DNA from: Cyanobacteria bacterium UBA11372
Lineage (GTDB): Bacteria; Cyanobacteriota; Cyanobacteriia; Cyanobacteriales; Aerosakkonemataceae
Assembly: GCA_003486675.1 (NCBI GenBank)
Contig: DNGG01000289.1
Span: forward strand, 1-25,612
DNA: 25,612 bases
Direction: 5' to 3'
Part shown: piece after piece, positions 14,990-23,767 of the stretch
Numbering within the stretch: position 1 is the first letter of the stretch
Layout of the letters: every line of letters begins with the position of its first letter
Notes under the pieces: model-generated
The model's input: only the letters and a program-made list of their open reading frames with translations
What the model was told of the DNA's origin: nothing
Database searches by the model: none
Position numbers and translations under genes: made by a program

Positions 14990-16420
14990 TTATTTTGTAT
15001 TTGCCATAAATCTCTGCTTAAATTGTACCACAATAAAATACACCCCATACCCAGCCAGAATACAAATAATAGGCATAATCGGATGCCTGTATCGGCTGCT
15101 CAAAGCATCAGGCCCGCCTGGTATTATTGTCAAATAAAAACCCAAAGTCATCACAATCAGCGATGGGAATGGTTTAAAAAAGTTTTTTGATAAAAGCCCA
15201 ATTAAAGCAAACACCATATATAAAATTAAATTTACTTGTAAAATTAACCAAGTCCGGCTGACTACCCCAGGTGTTTGATTTAAATAATAAGCCATCCCAG
15301 CCAGCAAACCTTTTTTAATAAATTCTGTCGCTTGCTGATTAGCAATATCAGCAAAACCATCTATTTTGTAGACATTTAATGTAGTTAAATAAGGCCAAGG
15401 AGTAGAATTTAAAAGAAGATTTAGCGTTCCATTCAACCGAAGTTTGAAGTAAATTAAATAATTTTTAAAGATAATTTTCTTGGCTTCTGTACGCATATAA
15501 TTAAGAACTGTTGGCGAAGTGTAAGCGGGAGTACAACACAAATGAGCGGGAATATCACCGCGAAAAGCTTCTTTTGGGACTTCGTTTTTCAATTGATTCT
15601 GTAATCGAATTTGCTGTTCGCCAAATGTTTTTCCTTCTTTTACCGTCAGCAATGCTGCCGCGTGCCAATAATACAAATTAACTTCAACAACAGAAGAAAA
15701 ACCTGAATAATCGGCAACAGTTTTGTTTCTGATATTCCACAAATAAATTGGCCCCATCGAGAGCGAGAAGAAAAGCAAAGCATGGAATAGGGCAATAATT
15801 TTATGCGGAGTCTTAGTTAATTCCCAAATCACCAACAACAAGGTTAATAAAAAGGGTAAGTAATAAGCGATTGGTCTAACATAGGTAGATATAGCGAGGA
15901 TGATTGAGGAAACTAATAGCCAGCTCAAGGATTGACCTTTAAAGTATTTTAAAAAGCAGTATAAAAATGCCAAGATTAGACAGGCAAACGCTGATTCTGT
16001 TAAAAGCTTAACCGTATAAATAATAGAAAGTGGTTCCAATGCATAGAGAAAAGCACAGATAACGGCTATCGGCTCGTTATTGTTAAATAAAAGTAACGCA
16101 ATTTTATATACTAAATATACAGCTAAACAAGTTAACCCTATTTGCAGAGCGACAGTCACCAACTCTACCTGGTTTAAAATAATTCCAGGAATTAACATGA
16201 TACAATATCCTGGAACGCGAAAAATTTCAGGAAAGCCATTACTTGTAAATCGACCATAAGTTAGTAAGTCATGGGCAGGTTTCAGATAAGATGCCGTATC
16301 GCCTACATGAAATATTCTTAAGCTTTTTGCCTGAATCAATGCGAAAATTGCTAAGATAAATCTGACTAAAAATGCTGTCAGCAATACCCAAATAATTGGT
16401 TTAATTTTGGCGTTGTTCAT
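14990..16420 (-). CDS. GT39/PMT-type (GT-C) membrane glycosyltransferase
   Basis: A 476-aa polytopic membrane protein of the PMT_2/ArnT-like GT-C superfamily, which transfers a sugar from a polyprenyl-phosphate donor on the outer face of the membrane. After the first membrane helix the first external loop reads FHVGDTASYLKPAHDLL, where D41 is in the place of the GT-C catalytic Asp. EIFRVPGYCIM (65-75) matches the usual R-x-P-G motif. Around ten further hydrophobic segments follow. The acceptor is unknown. It is the last gene of the minus-strand cluster, 9 bases after the 685-aa membrane protein. It ends at a palindrome that looks like the cluster terminator. Confidence 0.85.
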   Translation of the reverse strand: MNNAKIKPIIWVLLTAFLVRFILAIFALIQAKSLRIFHVGDTASYLKPAHDLLTYGRFTSNGFPEIFRVPGYCIMLIPGIILNQVELVTVALQIGLTCLAVYLVYKIALLLFNNNEPIAVICAFLYALEPLSIIYTVKLLTESAFACLILAFLYCFLKYFKGQSLSWLLVSSIILAISTYVRPIAYYLPFLLTLLLVIWELTKTPHKIIALFHALLFFSLSMGPIYLWNIRNKTVADYSGFSSVVEVNLYYWHAAALLTVKEGKTFGEQQIRLQNQLKNEVPKEAFRGDIPAHLCCTPAYTSPTVLNYMRTEAKKIIFKNYLIYFKLRLNGTLNLLLNSTPWPYLTTLNVYKIDGFADIANQQATEFIKKGLLAGMAYYLNQTPGVVSRTWLILQVNLILYMVFALIGLLSKNFFKPFPSLIVMTLGFYLTIIPGGPDALSSRYRHPIMPIICILAGYGVYFIVVQFKQRFMANTK

Positions 16421-16429
16421 TTGCTATAT

Positions 16430-18487
16430 TTACCTTTTCCAAATTTGATATTTACCAATATTTTCTGCCTTTAATTCTAAAGATAAAAGAACCTGCCTTA
16501 TTTCCTGTTTCCAAGGATTTTCTAGGGGGAGGACAACGGCATTTATATTCAGTTCGCCAATAGATTGACGCAAGATTTGAGCAGAAACTTCTGTGCGATG
16601 CACGCCACTGATATACTGGGAAAGTTCTTTACGCCTCGCCACTTCCTTTTCTCCGAAAAATTTTACAAGTATATCCAAGTAAGGTTCTGTAACAACAATC
16701 GGATAAGGATGGTTACGGTATACGATAGACCATCGAGCCAATTCCTCGCCATCCACTTCTTTTCCCACAGGAGATGCGGGAGCGAGCAAGTAGCTGCGGG
16801 GTGGGATAGTCGCAATAATTTTAGCAATAACTTCGAGGCGTTCTGTTGGCAGTTTTGCTTGGGGAGGCCATTTATAAGACAAGCTGCGATTATAATCAAT
16901 TCGCGGCGAATATTGGTTAGGGGCTGCATTAGCTGCCAAGATGATTATGGCAGTGGTTAACAAACCGCAGAAGGTGGCGAATGCTTTTTGGCGATATTTT
17001 TCAAAAGCTGGATAAAGCAGCGGAAAACCCAAAATAAGTGCGACAAAAATATGGCGGGGAATTGCCCACCACAAGCGGCGGAAAGTTGGAACGCCGGTTA
17101 GATTAACTGCCCAAAACTCTTGAAGAAATGGATTGAAAAACACGAGCATAAAAGCAGTTACCATTCCCAGAATTACTCGCCGACTCGCTGACTGTTCAAA
17201 AACAGCCCAACTTGCTAACACGGCTATCCAAAATAAGTAGGCTAATGGCCCATGTTGTAGCTGTAATTCGGGGTCGTTATCCCAAATTCCAAATTGAGTT
17301 GATCTCAGGATTGGTGAATTGCTTTTAACTTTAAAGAAAAATATAAGCGACAGTAATAAAGGATAAAAAACTGCCGAAAAAGCGATCGTTGCCTTGAGAG
17401 TATTCTTCTTAGTTGGATACCAGCATCCAGCAAGTGTCAGTACTGTTGTAATAGGTGCGGCATAAAGAGCAGTAGAAGTACATCCGACTGCGGCAATTTG
17501 TGCCATCCCAAGTATGCCCCAATGCCACCAGCAAGGCTTGGTAAAACAGCGAATGGTATAGGTGATGATAATCGGTACGAGGATAGATACAAAAAGTGGT
17601 TTGCCTTGTTGTAACCTGCCAAAAGATGTGTTTCCCAAGCCAACAGATACTGTAAAAATAATCATTAGTAATGTTGTTGCTGCTGCAATCGGCAGCCAAT
17701 GACGCGGGGTTAATTGGCGCAGGAGCAATGCTGAAGCGCAGACGACAAAGGGTTCTATTATTGCCGGTTGTAGCAGATTTCGTACTATTAAATGAGAAAT
17801 TCCTGTGGCTTGGCTGACAACGGCAGCTAACATTTCTATCGAGTGCAGGCGGTAGACTGGTATTAACATGGGGATACCGGATAAACCGTGCATGGTGTCG
17901 CGACTCATTAAAGGTTCGTTAGGAAAATCCAACGCGCCTGCAATCATATTGAGATAAAATGCATCGTCTCCGTGGGTGCGGTATACTACGAGGGTTGCGA
18001 TCGCTGCTGCTGCTAACAAGGCGAGGAAAACAAATAAATTTCCTGGTGCAGGGGACTGGAGTGCGATCGCGGTTTCACTTTTGTGGTAGCGGATGTAATA
18101 AAATCCTAAAAACCCGCATGTAAGTAACCAAAAAATTACTGTGTTATTGGTTAAACTATATACTGAAACGATCGCGATCGCTCCGAGCAATGGTATTACT
18201 AAATCCACCATCGTATTGTTCGGCTTTAGATCGCTGGCAGGCTTGATTTCCCCATCTTCTTGTTTCACGTATAGAGGTTTGACAAGTACAATCGATACTG
18301 CCATTATTAACAACACCAATGGCGATAGGTAAAAAAGATTTGTGAAGCTGCCTCCCAAAAATACTACCCCATTAGTTAGCAGCGTCCACAATCCTAAAAA
18401 TAAAACAAAAATTAGGCATGATAATTCTACAATCAGCCCTGAGTAATCTTGGTTTTCTAAAGGCAAAAATTGGCTAGTTATTTTCAT
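16430..18487 (-). CDS. Large polytopic membrane protein, GT-C-like (DUF6077-like)
   Basis: A 685-aa protein with about 14 hydrophobic segments up to residue ~525, then a soluble C-terminal domain of ~150 residues. The first large external loop contains RTHGDDAFYLNMIAGALDF and then PLMSRDTMHG. This recalls the DUF6077-type membrane family and the acidic first loop of GT-C glycosyltransferases. It lies between a Dpm1-like GT2 and a GT39 gene, with 40 and 9 base spacers, so a role in building or exporting a surface glycan is likely. A catalytic function is inferred, not shown. The ATG at 18487 gives a short cytoplasmic tail before the first helix. Confidence 0.75.
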   Translation of the reverse strand: MKITSQFLPLENQDYSGLIVELSCLIFVLFLGLWTLLTNGVVFLGGSFTNLFYLSPLVLLIMAVSIVLVKPLYVKQEDGEIKPASDLKPNNTMVDLVIPLLGAIAIVSVYSLTNNTVIFWLLTCGFLGFYYIRYHKSETAIALQSPAPGNLFVFLALLAAAAIATLVVYRTHGDDAFYLNMIAGALDFPNEPLMSRDTMHGLSGIPMLIPVYRLHSIEMLAAVVSQATGISHLIVRNLLQPAIIEPFVVCASALLLRQLTPRHWLPIAAATTLLMIIFTVSVGLGNTSFGRLQQGKPLFVSILVPIIITYTIRCFTKPCWWHWGILGMAQIAAVGCTSTALYAAPITTVLTLAGCWYPTKKNTLKATIAFSAVFYPLLLSLIFFFKVKSNSPILRSTQFGIWDNDPELQLQHGPLAYLFWIAVLASWAVFEQSASRRVILGMVTAFMLVFFNPFLQEFWAVNLTGVPTFRRLWWAIPRHIFVALILGFPLLYPAFEKYRQKAFATFCGLLTTAIIILAANAAPNQYSPRIDYNRSLSYKWPPQAKLPTERLEVIAKIIATIPPRSYLLAPASPVGKEVDGEELARWSIVYRNHPYPIVVTEPYLDILVKFFGEKEVARRKELSQYISGVHRTEVSAQILRQSIGELNINAVVLPLENPWKQEIRQVLLSLELKAENIGKYQIWKR

Positions 18488-18527
18488 ATTTTTGAAATTG
18501 TTTCTATAAAGTATGCGGGATTAATCG

Positions 18528-19490
18528 TCATCTTTCTGCCAAAATTTTGTGGATGGGAATTTTGGGTACGTTTGTCACATCATAGTTAACCGCAGCCAGT
18601 AAAGATTGAAATCCTAAAATAATTGGGAGAGAAGATAGCATAACTGTTCCGCTGGTGGCAATAATTCCTCGCGTGAAACTTAAGTACCAATGAAATAATC
18701 CAAATATTGAGCCAGCAGAAATGAGTATCCCTGCAATTATAAGTTCAACAGATCCTATATTAAAATCCCGCAAAAAATAATTGTAAAATATGCGTTTAAA
18801 ACAGCGGTTAAGGTATTTACCAGGAAAATCGAAAATTACCTTAACAATCTTAAGATTACTCACTTCTGTGCCATATTTAGCTGGGATAGGTAAATCGTAA
18901 ACGACCGCACGAAGTATATTTAATCTAAACAACATATCGCTTTCAAAAAAATATCTTTTATCCACTTTATGTAAGGGAATCATTTTTAAGACGCTGACGT
19001 GAATAGCGGTGTAGCCATTGGTTGGATCCATTATATCCCAATAGCCGCTAGCCATTTTACTAATAAATGATAAAACTGCATTACCCATGAGTCGCAGTTT
19101 AGGCATTTCTGTTAAAAATTCTAAGTCAAAAAAACGATTGCCTTTGACATAATCAGTTAGGCCATCAGCTATTGGTTTAATAAATTTTGGAATTAATTTT
19201 GCATCCATTTGACCGTCCCCATCGATTTTAATGATAATTGTTGCACCTTGTGCGATCGCATGGCTATATCCAGAAATTACCGCCCCACCCACTCCCTGAT
19301 TTTTTTGATGAAAAATTACTTTGATCCGGGGATCTTCGCACTTGCTTTGTACGTAAGCACCACTCGCTTCTGGACAGGCATCATCAACTACATAAATCGC
19401 GTCAACTTCCGAGCCAATTTCTGAAATGACTTCCAGAATATGCTTTTTAACTTTATAGCAAGGAATTACAACAGCTACTTTAATTTGCAT
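18528..19490 (-). CDS. Dpm1-like GT2 glycosyltransferase with C-terminal membrane anchor
   Basis: A 320-aa family 2 glycosyltransferase of the polyprenyl-phosphate sugar synthase type. The GT-A domain shows VAVVIPCYKV (5-13), VVDDACPEASG (34-44), the nucleotide/metal motif KIDGDGQMD (88-96) and DPTNGYTAIH (155-164). FFESDMLFRL (181-190) is the usual acceptor helix. Two membrane segments follow (~246-270 and ~280-302). Such enzymes make polyprenyl-P-hexose in the cytoplasm for GT-C enzymes outside. An open frame extends upstream to 19562, but it would overlap the methyltransferase gene. The ATG at 19490 gives the standard VVIP start and leaves a 17-base spacer. Confidence 0.9.
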   Translation of the reverse strand: MQIKVAVVIPCYKVKKHILEVISEIGSEVDAIYVVDDACPEASGAYVQSKCEDPRIKVIFHQKNQGVGGAVISGYSHAIAQGATIIIKIDGDGQMDAKLIPKFIKPIADGLTDYVKGNRFFDLEFLTEMPKLRLMGNAVLSFISKMASGYWDIMDPTNGYTAIHVSVLKMIPLHKVDKRYFFESDMLFRLNILRAVVYDLPIPAKYGTEVSNLKIVKVIFDFPGKYLNRCFKRIFYNYFLRDFNIGSVELIIAGILISAGSIFGLFHWYLSFTRGIIATSGTVMLSSLPIILGFQSLLAAVNYDVTNVPKIPIHKILAER

Positions 19491-19507
19491 CCAAATCACG
19501 CGGGTTA

Positions 19508-20164
19508 CTAACTTTCTTCCAATTGCCAAACACCGATCAAAAACAGCGGGAAAATATTCCAAAAACCCGGAACAAATGTCCGCGCAATTTGTTTAAATCC
19601 CCCTGCTTTTAAATAGGATTCAACTTCAGAGCCGGTATGATAGTGGTCGGGAGGTTTGCTCAAGCCAAACACTTTACGTAAGGCTGCGTAAATAAAATTT
19701 TCGGTGGGCAATGAAGTTAATAAAAATCCATTTTTTTTCACCCAATTGCGAATCGTGGCAACAGGTAAAGATAAATCCTGAAAGTGTTCTAGTACATCGG
19801 CAGCAATAATAACATCAAAAGATGCTTTTGTAAACCCTACCTCGGCAATATCTTGTTTAATTAGCTTCACATTTTTCAGTTGATATTTTTCCACGACTTG
19901 ACTTGCTTCTTTATCTTCTAAATCGAGAAAAATGACTGTTTTAAACTGACGACTAAGCGTTGGCAGGAATACACCCCCACCGCCGCCAAAATCTAAACAA
20001 GATTCTCGCTCAATTGGGAGGTGTTGTAGGTGAAAGTCGATCAGCTTTAAGCGCATCCAAAATATTTTTCTAACCAGCCAATAGTCAGAATAGTACAGCG
20101 TTGGAATCCTTTCATTTTCTGTGGCAATACTGCGAAGAAAAGAGCGGTCTATTTCGACGAACAT
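19508..20164 (-). CDS. Class I SAM-dependent methyltransferase
   Basis: A 218-aa methyltransferase. Motif I is CLDFGGGGGVFLP (~56-68), with the acidic end of strand two in VIFLDLEDKEA. DVIIAADVLEHF (~117-128) is the motif seen in methyltransferase type 11/12 families, followed by KNGFLLTSLPTENF. The C-terminal FGLSKPPDHYHTGSEVESYL pattern is typical of enzymes in polysaccharide clusters that methylate sugars or lipid carriers; the substrate is unknown. The start lies 3 bases after the stop of the upstream methyltransferase, so the two are probably translationally coupled. An ORF extension of the GT2 overlaps its end but is not needed. Confidence 0.88.
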   Translation of the reverse strand: MFVEIDRSFLRSIATENERIPTLYYSDYWLVRKIFWMRLKLIDFHLQHLPIERESCLDFGGGGGVFLPTLSRQFKTVIFLDLEDKEASQVVEKYQLKNVKLIKQDIAEVGFTKASFDVIIAADVLEHFQDLSLPVATIRNWVKKNGFLLTSLPTENFIYAALRKVFGLSKPPDHYHTGSEVESYLKAGGFKQIARTFVPGFWNIFPLFLIGVWQLEES

Positions 20165-20167
20165 AGG

Positions 20168-21070
20168 TTAATATTTTTGATAAATTTGCAACAAAGTATC
20201 CGAGGGAAGCAGCAGTAAAAATGGGTAGGCAATCAAGATTAAACAATAAATAATTGACGACACAAAAATCGATGAATTGCGATCCATTCTTAACCGCTGC
20301 CAAAGACCGGATAAACTAATCGTTTTCAAATTTTGACTGCGGACAAGCTTGAAGCCATAACGGGTGACATATTTTTCCAGATTGAAAGGATTAAAATAAA
20401 CTAAGTGAGGAAAGGGATAATCTTTTTGCCAGAGGCGATGCCAGGGTTTTTTATATCCTATTAAAAATAACAAATAACCCAAGTTAAAGAAAAAACCTTG
20501 ACTGTTGGGAAGGTTAACAATCAGTTTACCTGAAGGAGTTAGCATCTGATAACAAGCTGCTAAAACTTGCTCAATATTTGACAAGTGTTCGAGGGAGTCA
20601 TTAAAAGCGATCGCATCAAATTTTTCTAAACAACTTAGGCAGTCTGGGAAGTAACCGATCAAGATATTAAGACCTTGCTTAATACCTTGATTGGCAACAA
20701 ATTCATCTGGTTCAATTCCGATCGTCTTCATGCCTCGATTTGCAGCGGCTTCCAGGAACCAACCATAGGCACAACCCACATCGCAAATAGTTTTTTGCTG
20801 GAGGGGCATATAGCATTCTAGGGCATCCAGCAGCGTTTGGAAGTTTTGGATTCGTAAAGATTTTAGACCAATTTCGCGCTTGTTTTCGAGAATAGGAGTA
20901 TTGTGAATGGCAGTGCGATCGCTTTGCTCTAGCCGAGAAACCCAAACGCCGCATTCACTACAATGAAATACCCAGGTTGCTAACTTCTGACTCAGTTGGC
21001 TTTGGCAAACTGGACATATTTGTTCAATCCCTACTTGATTCATATCAGTGACCAAGTGCGCCAAGTGCAT
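20168..21070 (-). CDS. SAM methyltransferase with N-terminal zinc ribbon and C-terminal hydrophobic tail
   Basis: A 300-aa protein. Residues 19-40 form a zinc ribbon, CPVC and CSEC (C19, C22, C37, C40). The methyltransferase core follows: ICDVGCAYGWFLEAAANRG (motif I, about 100-118), GIEPDEFV, DAIAFNDSLEHL and LIVNLPNSQGFF. The last ~30 residues contain the hydrophobic stretch YCLILIAYPFLLLLP, a likely membrane anchor. This Zn-ribbon/methyltransferase arrangement is common in sugar O- or C-methyltransferases of surface-glycan clusters. The ATG at 21070 is used; an internal ATG at 21043 would remove nine residues and leave the zinc ribbon intact. It is coupled to the next methyltransferase gene. 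Confidence 0.87.
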   Translation of the reverse strand: MHLAHLVTDMNQVGIEQICPVCQSQLSQKLATWVFHCSECGVWVSRLEQSDRTAIHNTPILENKREIGLKSLRIQNFQTLLDALECYMPLQQKTICDVGCAYGWFLEAAANRGMKTIGIEPDEFVANQGIKQGLNILIGYFPDCLSCLEKFDAIAFNDSLEHLSNIEQVLAACYQMLTPSGKLIVNLPNSQGFFFNLGYLLFLIGYKKPWHRLWQKDYPFPHLVYFNPFNLEKYVTRYGFKLVRSQNLKTISLSGLWQRLRMDRNSSIFVSSIIYCLILIAYPFLLLLPSDTLLQIYQKY

Positions 21071-21124
21071 GACATCGGGTGCGGGTTTAATTAATTTTTA
21101 AAATTGTCCCACACTTTGGCCTAT

Positions 21125-21153
21125 AAATCCGATTTTTGACAAAAACCGGGTTT
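21125..21153. repeat. Imperfect AAACCCGG-family palindrome
   Basis: AAATCCGATTTTT (21125-21137) and AAAAACCGGGTTT (21141-21153) are complementary at 11 of 13 positions around a 3-nt loop. The two mismatches are the kind left by C-to-T and G-to-A change in one arm. Confidence 0.7.
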
Positions 21154-21222
21154 TTCGGATCCCAGTCTTAAGTTGGTAGCCGTCGAGAAGAAAATAAAGC
21201 CATGAATATTGCCAACAAACCA

Positions 21223-21255
21223 AGAAACCGGATTTCTGAGAGAAATCCGGTTTCT
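21223..21255 (-). terminator. Perfect 15-bp palindrome after the divergent methyltransferase
   Basis: AGAAACCGGATTTCT (21223-21237) and AGAAATCCGGTTTCT (21241-21255) are exact reverse complements with loop GAG. It lies 5 bases past the stop of the minus-strand gene at 21261, where it could terminate or stabilise the transcript. It is a member of the dispersed AAACCGG family. Confidence 0.65.
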
Positions 21256-21260
21256 GCATT

Positions 21261-21911
21261 CTATATTTGAGCGCGATAAGCAATGACTGCGTAGAAAGGA
21301 TCGCCACCACCAGCGCCTAACCATTGCATAATACTGGGGGCGCCCGAACGTTTGGCAACTACTTCTGGTATCGTAAATCCAGGCACAGATTGAAAGTAGC
21401 TTTTAACTAATTCAACTCGACTGAGTTCGGTTCCATCTCGCCACGCTTGAATTGCTTTTTGGTAAAACATGCGGTTAGAAAAGCTGATAATAGCAACGCC
21501 ACCGGGTTTGAGAATGCGGTGAATTTCGCTAAAAATTGCTTCTGGATATTGCAAGTATTGAACCGAAACGCAGTTGAGAACGGCGTCAAAATCTTGGTCT
21601 GGAAGCGGTAATTTAGGATTTTGATTCAAATCCTGGACAAAATAATGGTTCAATCGCGGATTTTTCGCCAATTCTTCCGCGTTCATACCGTGACCTTCCA
21701 CATGTTCAAATTCCATCTCTTCGGGGAGATGAGACACCCAACTGCTCATCATATCGAAGATCCGGGTTTTGGGTTTGAGGCGATCGCGGTATAAATTAGT
21801 TAGCTGGTCGATGAACCCTTCATCCACGTGGGTAACGAAGCGGGGAAAAGAGTAAAAGTCCGCATCATTCGAGGGGTCTAATTTGCTACGTTCAATCGGT
21901 TCGAGACGCAT
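21261..21911 (-). CDS. Divergent class I methyltransferase (type 11)
   Basis: A 216-aa soluble protein. The second half is clearly methyltransferase-like: FDAVLNCVSVQYLQYPEAIFSE, then ILKPGGVAIISFSNRMF. The SAM-binding motif I, normally rich in glycine, is replaced by RIFDMMSSWVSHLPEEMEF (about residues 50-68). I recall this DMMSSWVSHLP form from related cyanobacterial proteins, so it is a family trait rather than damage. The substrate is unknown. It lies 13 bases downstream of the DUF2142 gene on the same strand and is followed by a palindrome. Its link to the glycan genes rests on position only. Confidence 0.78.
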   Translation of the reverse strand: MRLEPIERSKLDPSNDADFYSFPRFVTHVDEGFIDQLTNLYRDRLKPKTRIFDMMSSWVSHLPEEMEFEHVEGHGMNAEELAKNPRLNHYFVQDLNQNPKLPLPDQDFDAVLNCVSVQYLQYPEAIFSEIHRILKPGGVAIISFSNRMFYQKAIQAWRDGTELSRVELVKSYFQSVPGFTIPEVVAKRSGAPSIMQWLGAGGGDPFYAVIAYRAQI

Positions 21912-21924
21912 ATGTAAAGATTTA

Positions 21925-23445
21925 TTACAACCAATACCTATTCAATAGTACCGCAACCGTCAGAGTTTGGCAGAACAGGAGATAGCAAGCGATCGCATAC
22001 TCAAATTTTAGGAAATTCAGCTTAATCTTTTGATTATATAACAATAAAAATACCAAAGGTGAGATGGGAATCAAATATCGTCCTTGAAATCCCTGGATTA
22101 CATCAGAATCCAATGCAGTCCAGGTAATATAAAGCAAGGTAAAAATTAAAGCTATATTGGTGACTACAATGCTCAAGATAATCGCTTTTTGTTTAAGGGA
22201 AATCGCGATATCTTTTTCGCGATCGCACGCAGCGACACTTACTAAAACTAAGCCGTAAGATACCATATGCCAGATGGGCATTTTTGTTTCGCCCCATCCC
22301 ATCCCACCAAGGTATTGCTCTAGATAAGTCAACCCATGAAGGCGAAGGGTATTTCCGAGTAAGACTAACAATTTCCAGGGTTGACTGGCTAAATAATTCA
22401 ACCTTTGTTCTGTAGTAAGGTTGGGTGTATCTAAGCGTAGGGGAACGTTTAAATGTCGGGTGAGAAGCAACCAAGATACAACCGCCGCTAAACAGAATAA
22501 AATGATGGCGGATAGGGTTAAAAGATAATGCTTTTTGCTGCGGAACCTTTGCATGGGTATGACCCAAAGTAAAAACAGAATTGGACAATAAGCTAATTTA
22601 CAAAGAGACAGCAACAGGGAGAGTAAAGCTAGGATAAATATTTCCGATTTTGTTATTTGCTTTTCCCCTTCATAGCGGATTGCAGGCGTATGAAGTACAA
22701 GCTCTTGGTGTGCAGGCAGCATTGGTGCTGCCGCTACACAAACGAAGCGAAAAGGCTTTCCCTCACTCGACTGTAATCCTCTGTCAAAGGCAGTTTTCAG
22801 AATAACCGCTATTAACAAAAAAGATAACCCATTGGTTAACGCATCTCCAGAAAGCGAAGATGCTTGGAAAATCGACATGGGAGTTAAAGCCAGTAAAATT
22901 AACAGCCATTTATAAAATGGTATAATTTTAATAGCCAGATAAACAAGCAGTAGCCAAACTAACAAATTGCAAATCCTACCCGCGTAGAGAAGGGCAAGGG
23001 GAGAAACATTAAATAACCTACCAATTGCCATGCCAAAAGCTTGTGGCAAATGGGTGATTGGAAAAAATAAGGAGATATTGGGAAAGCGGAGAAAAACTCG
23101 ATTGTCGCTGTCGAGGGGTAAATTCAGTAAAGCAATAATAGTTTGGATATTTTGCTTTCTTTTGGGATTTTTACGAAATTCAATACCCTCGGTTATTTTA
23201 GCAGTTGTTAGAATACTTTTTGGCAACATTCCTCCCACGCAGGTTGTTGACGGGAGATAGGTTTCAAATTGTTGTCCGTAGCAGTTTGTGATTTTTTTAT
23301 CGGCTATGAGTTTGACTTCGGATATTTGGTAAGAACGATAGTAATGTTGCGGTTCTGATTCAGCGTGAAAGGGGGCAATTATCAGGGTCAATAGAAGGCC
23401 GAATGTGAGAGCGATCGCTAAAAACAAATTTTCCGTTTTTTTCAC
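21925..23445 (-). CDS. DUF2142-family polytopic membrane protein with in-frame palindromic insertion
   Basis: A 506-aa membrane protein. Family features of DUF2142 (GT-C-like) are visible: the first loop PFHAESEPQHYYRSYQIS (25-42) in place of the usual P-x-E-P-x-HFYR pattern, LPQAFGMAIGRLF, and KWLLILLALTPMSIFQASSLSGDAL. About eleven hydrophobic segments are present. Between residues ~223 and ~256, in a loop, the protein contains LQSSEGKPFRFVCVAA and further residues that do not look like the family. These are encoded by a ~103-bp imperfect palindrome (22677-22779) that keeps the frame. DUF2142 members often sit in glycan clusters and are thought to be glycosyltransferases. It is the first gene of the cluster. 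Confidence 0.83.
   Translation of the reverse strand: MKKTENLFLAIALTFGLLLTLIIAPFHAESEPQHYYRSYQISEVKLIADKKITNCYGQQFETYLPSTTCVGGMLPKSILTTAKITEGIEFRKNPKRKQNIQTIIALLNLPLDSDNRVFLRFPNISLFFPITHLPQAFGMAIGRLFNVSPLALLYAGRICNLLVWLLLVYLAIKIIPFYKWLLILLALTPMSIFQASSLSGDALTNGLSFLLIAVILKTAFDRGLQSSEGKPFRFVCVAAAPMLPAHQELVLHTPAIRYEGEKQITKSEIFILALLSLLLSLCKLAYCPILFLLWVIPMQRFRSKKHYLLTLSAIILFCLAAVVSWLLLTRHLNVPLRLDTPNLTTEQRLNYLASQPWKLLVLLGNTLRLHGLTYLEQYLGGMGWGETKMPIWHMVSYGLVLVSVAACDREKDIAISLKQKAIILSIVVTNIALIFTLLYITWTALDSDVIQGFQGRYLIPISPLVFLLLYNQKIKLNFLKFEYAIACYLLFCQTLTVAVLLNRYWL
22677..22779. mobile_element. ~103-bp palindromic element inserted in frame in the DUF2142 gene
   Basis: The ends GGATTGCAG (22677-22685) and CTGTAATCC (22771-22779) are inverted repeats with one mismatch. 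The centre is a 7-bp perfect stem, GGCAGCA (22715-22721) and TGCTGCC (22726-22732), with loop TTGG, flanked by TGTG/CACA arms. The arms between are imperfectly complementary. On the minus strand it reads in the gene's frame from DRG through VCVAAAPMLPAHQ to AIR, with no stop. No transposase is encoded. Confidence 0.65.
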
Positions 23446-23767
23446 AACAATAGATAGTTAATTTAAAGATTTAACCAAACTAAAATTCATTATACATCCA
23501 ATGTGTAGGGGCGGGTTTAACCAACCATCTATGCGGCAATCAACAGTTTATATAAACCCGCCCCGTTTCGCCTAAGAATAGCTAATTAACGAACCGCTCC
23601 AGGCGCACGAACCGGGGTGCAAAGACAAAGAAGAGATAGGTAATTTTAGCGGGGGAAGGGACTAGGGTTTGTCGTACAACAACTCATCCGCCTGATTCAC
23701 CCGTTAGTATGATTTACTCGTAGCGTCAGCCAAGCCACAATAGGATTTTCTAGTAGACGAGGCAACT
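23446..23767. other. 322-bp divergent spacer before the S9 peptidase
   Basis: It contains the second GTAGGGGCGGG element (23505-23564) and a reverse copy of the CTGGAGCGGTTC fragment (about 23591-23602). The divergent promoters of the glycan cluster and of the peptidase must lie here, but no confident boxes were picked. No open frame of note. Confidence 0.5.
23505..23564. repeat. 60-bp MITE-like element, second copy
   Basis: GGGGCGGGTTTA (23508-23519) and TAAACCCGCCCC (23553-23564) form a 12-bp perfect terminal inverted repeat. The ends and length match the element at 1220-1280, but the interior is different apart from an ACCAA near the left end. Confidence 0.8.

Larger units (their letters stand above)
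21071..21260. other. 190-bp spacer made largely of palindromic repeats
   Basis: This spacer splits the otherwise tight minus-strand cluster. It carries two AAACCGG-family palindromes (21125-21153 imperfect, 21223-21255 perfect), described separately. It may hold a promoter for the five downstream genes, but none was identified. Confidence 0.5.

Noticed and set aside
19491..19562. Upstream extension of the GT2 gene (24 extra residues)
   Set aside because: It would overlap the methyltransferase gene end, and the extra residues precede the standard VAVVIPCYKV start of GT2 enzymes; the ATG at 19490 is preferred.
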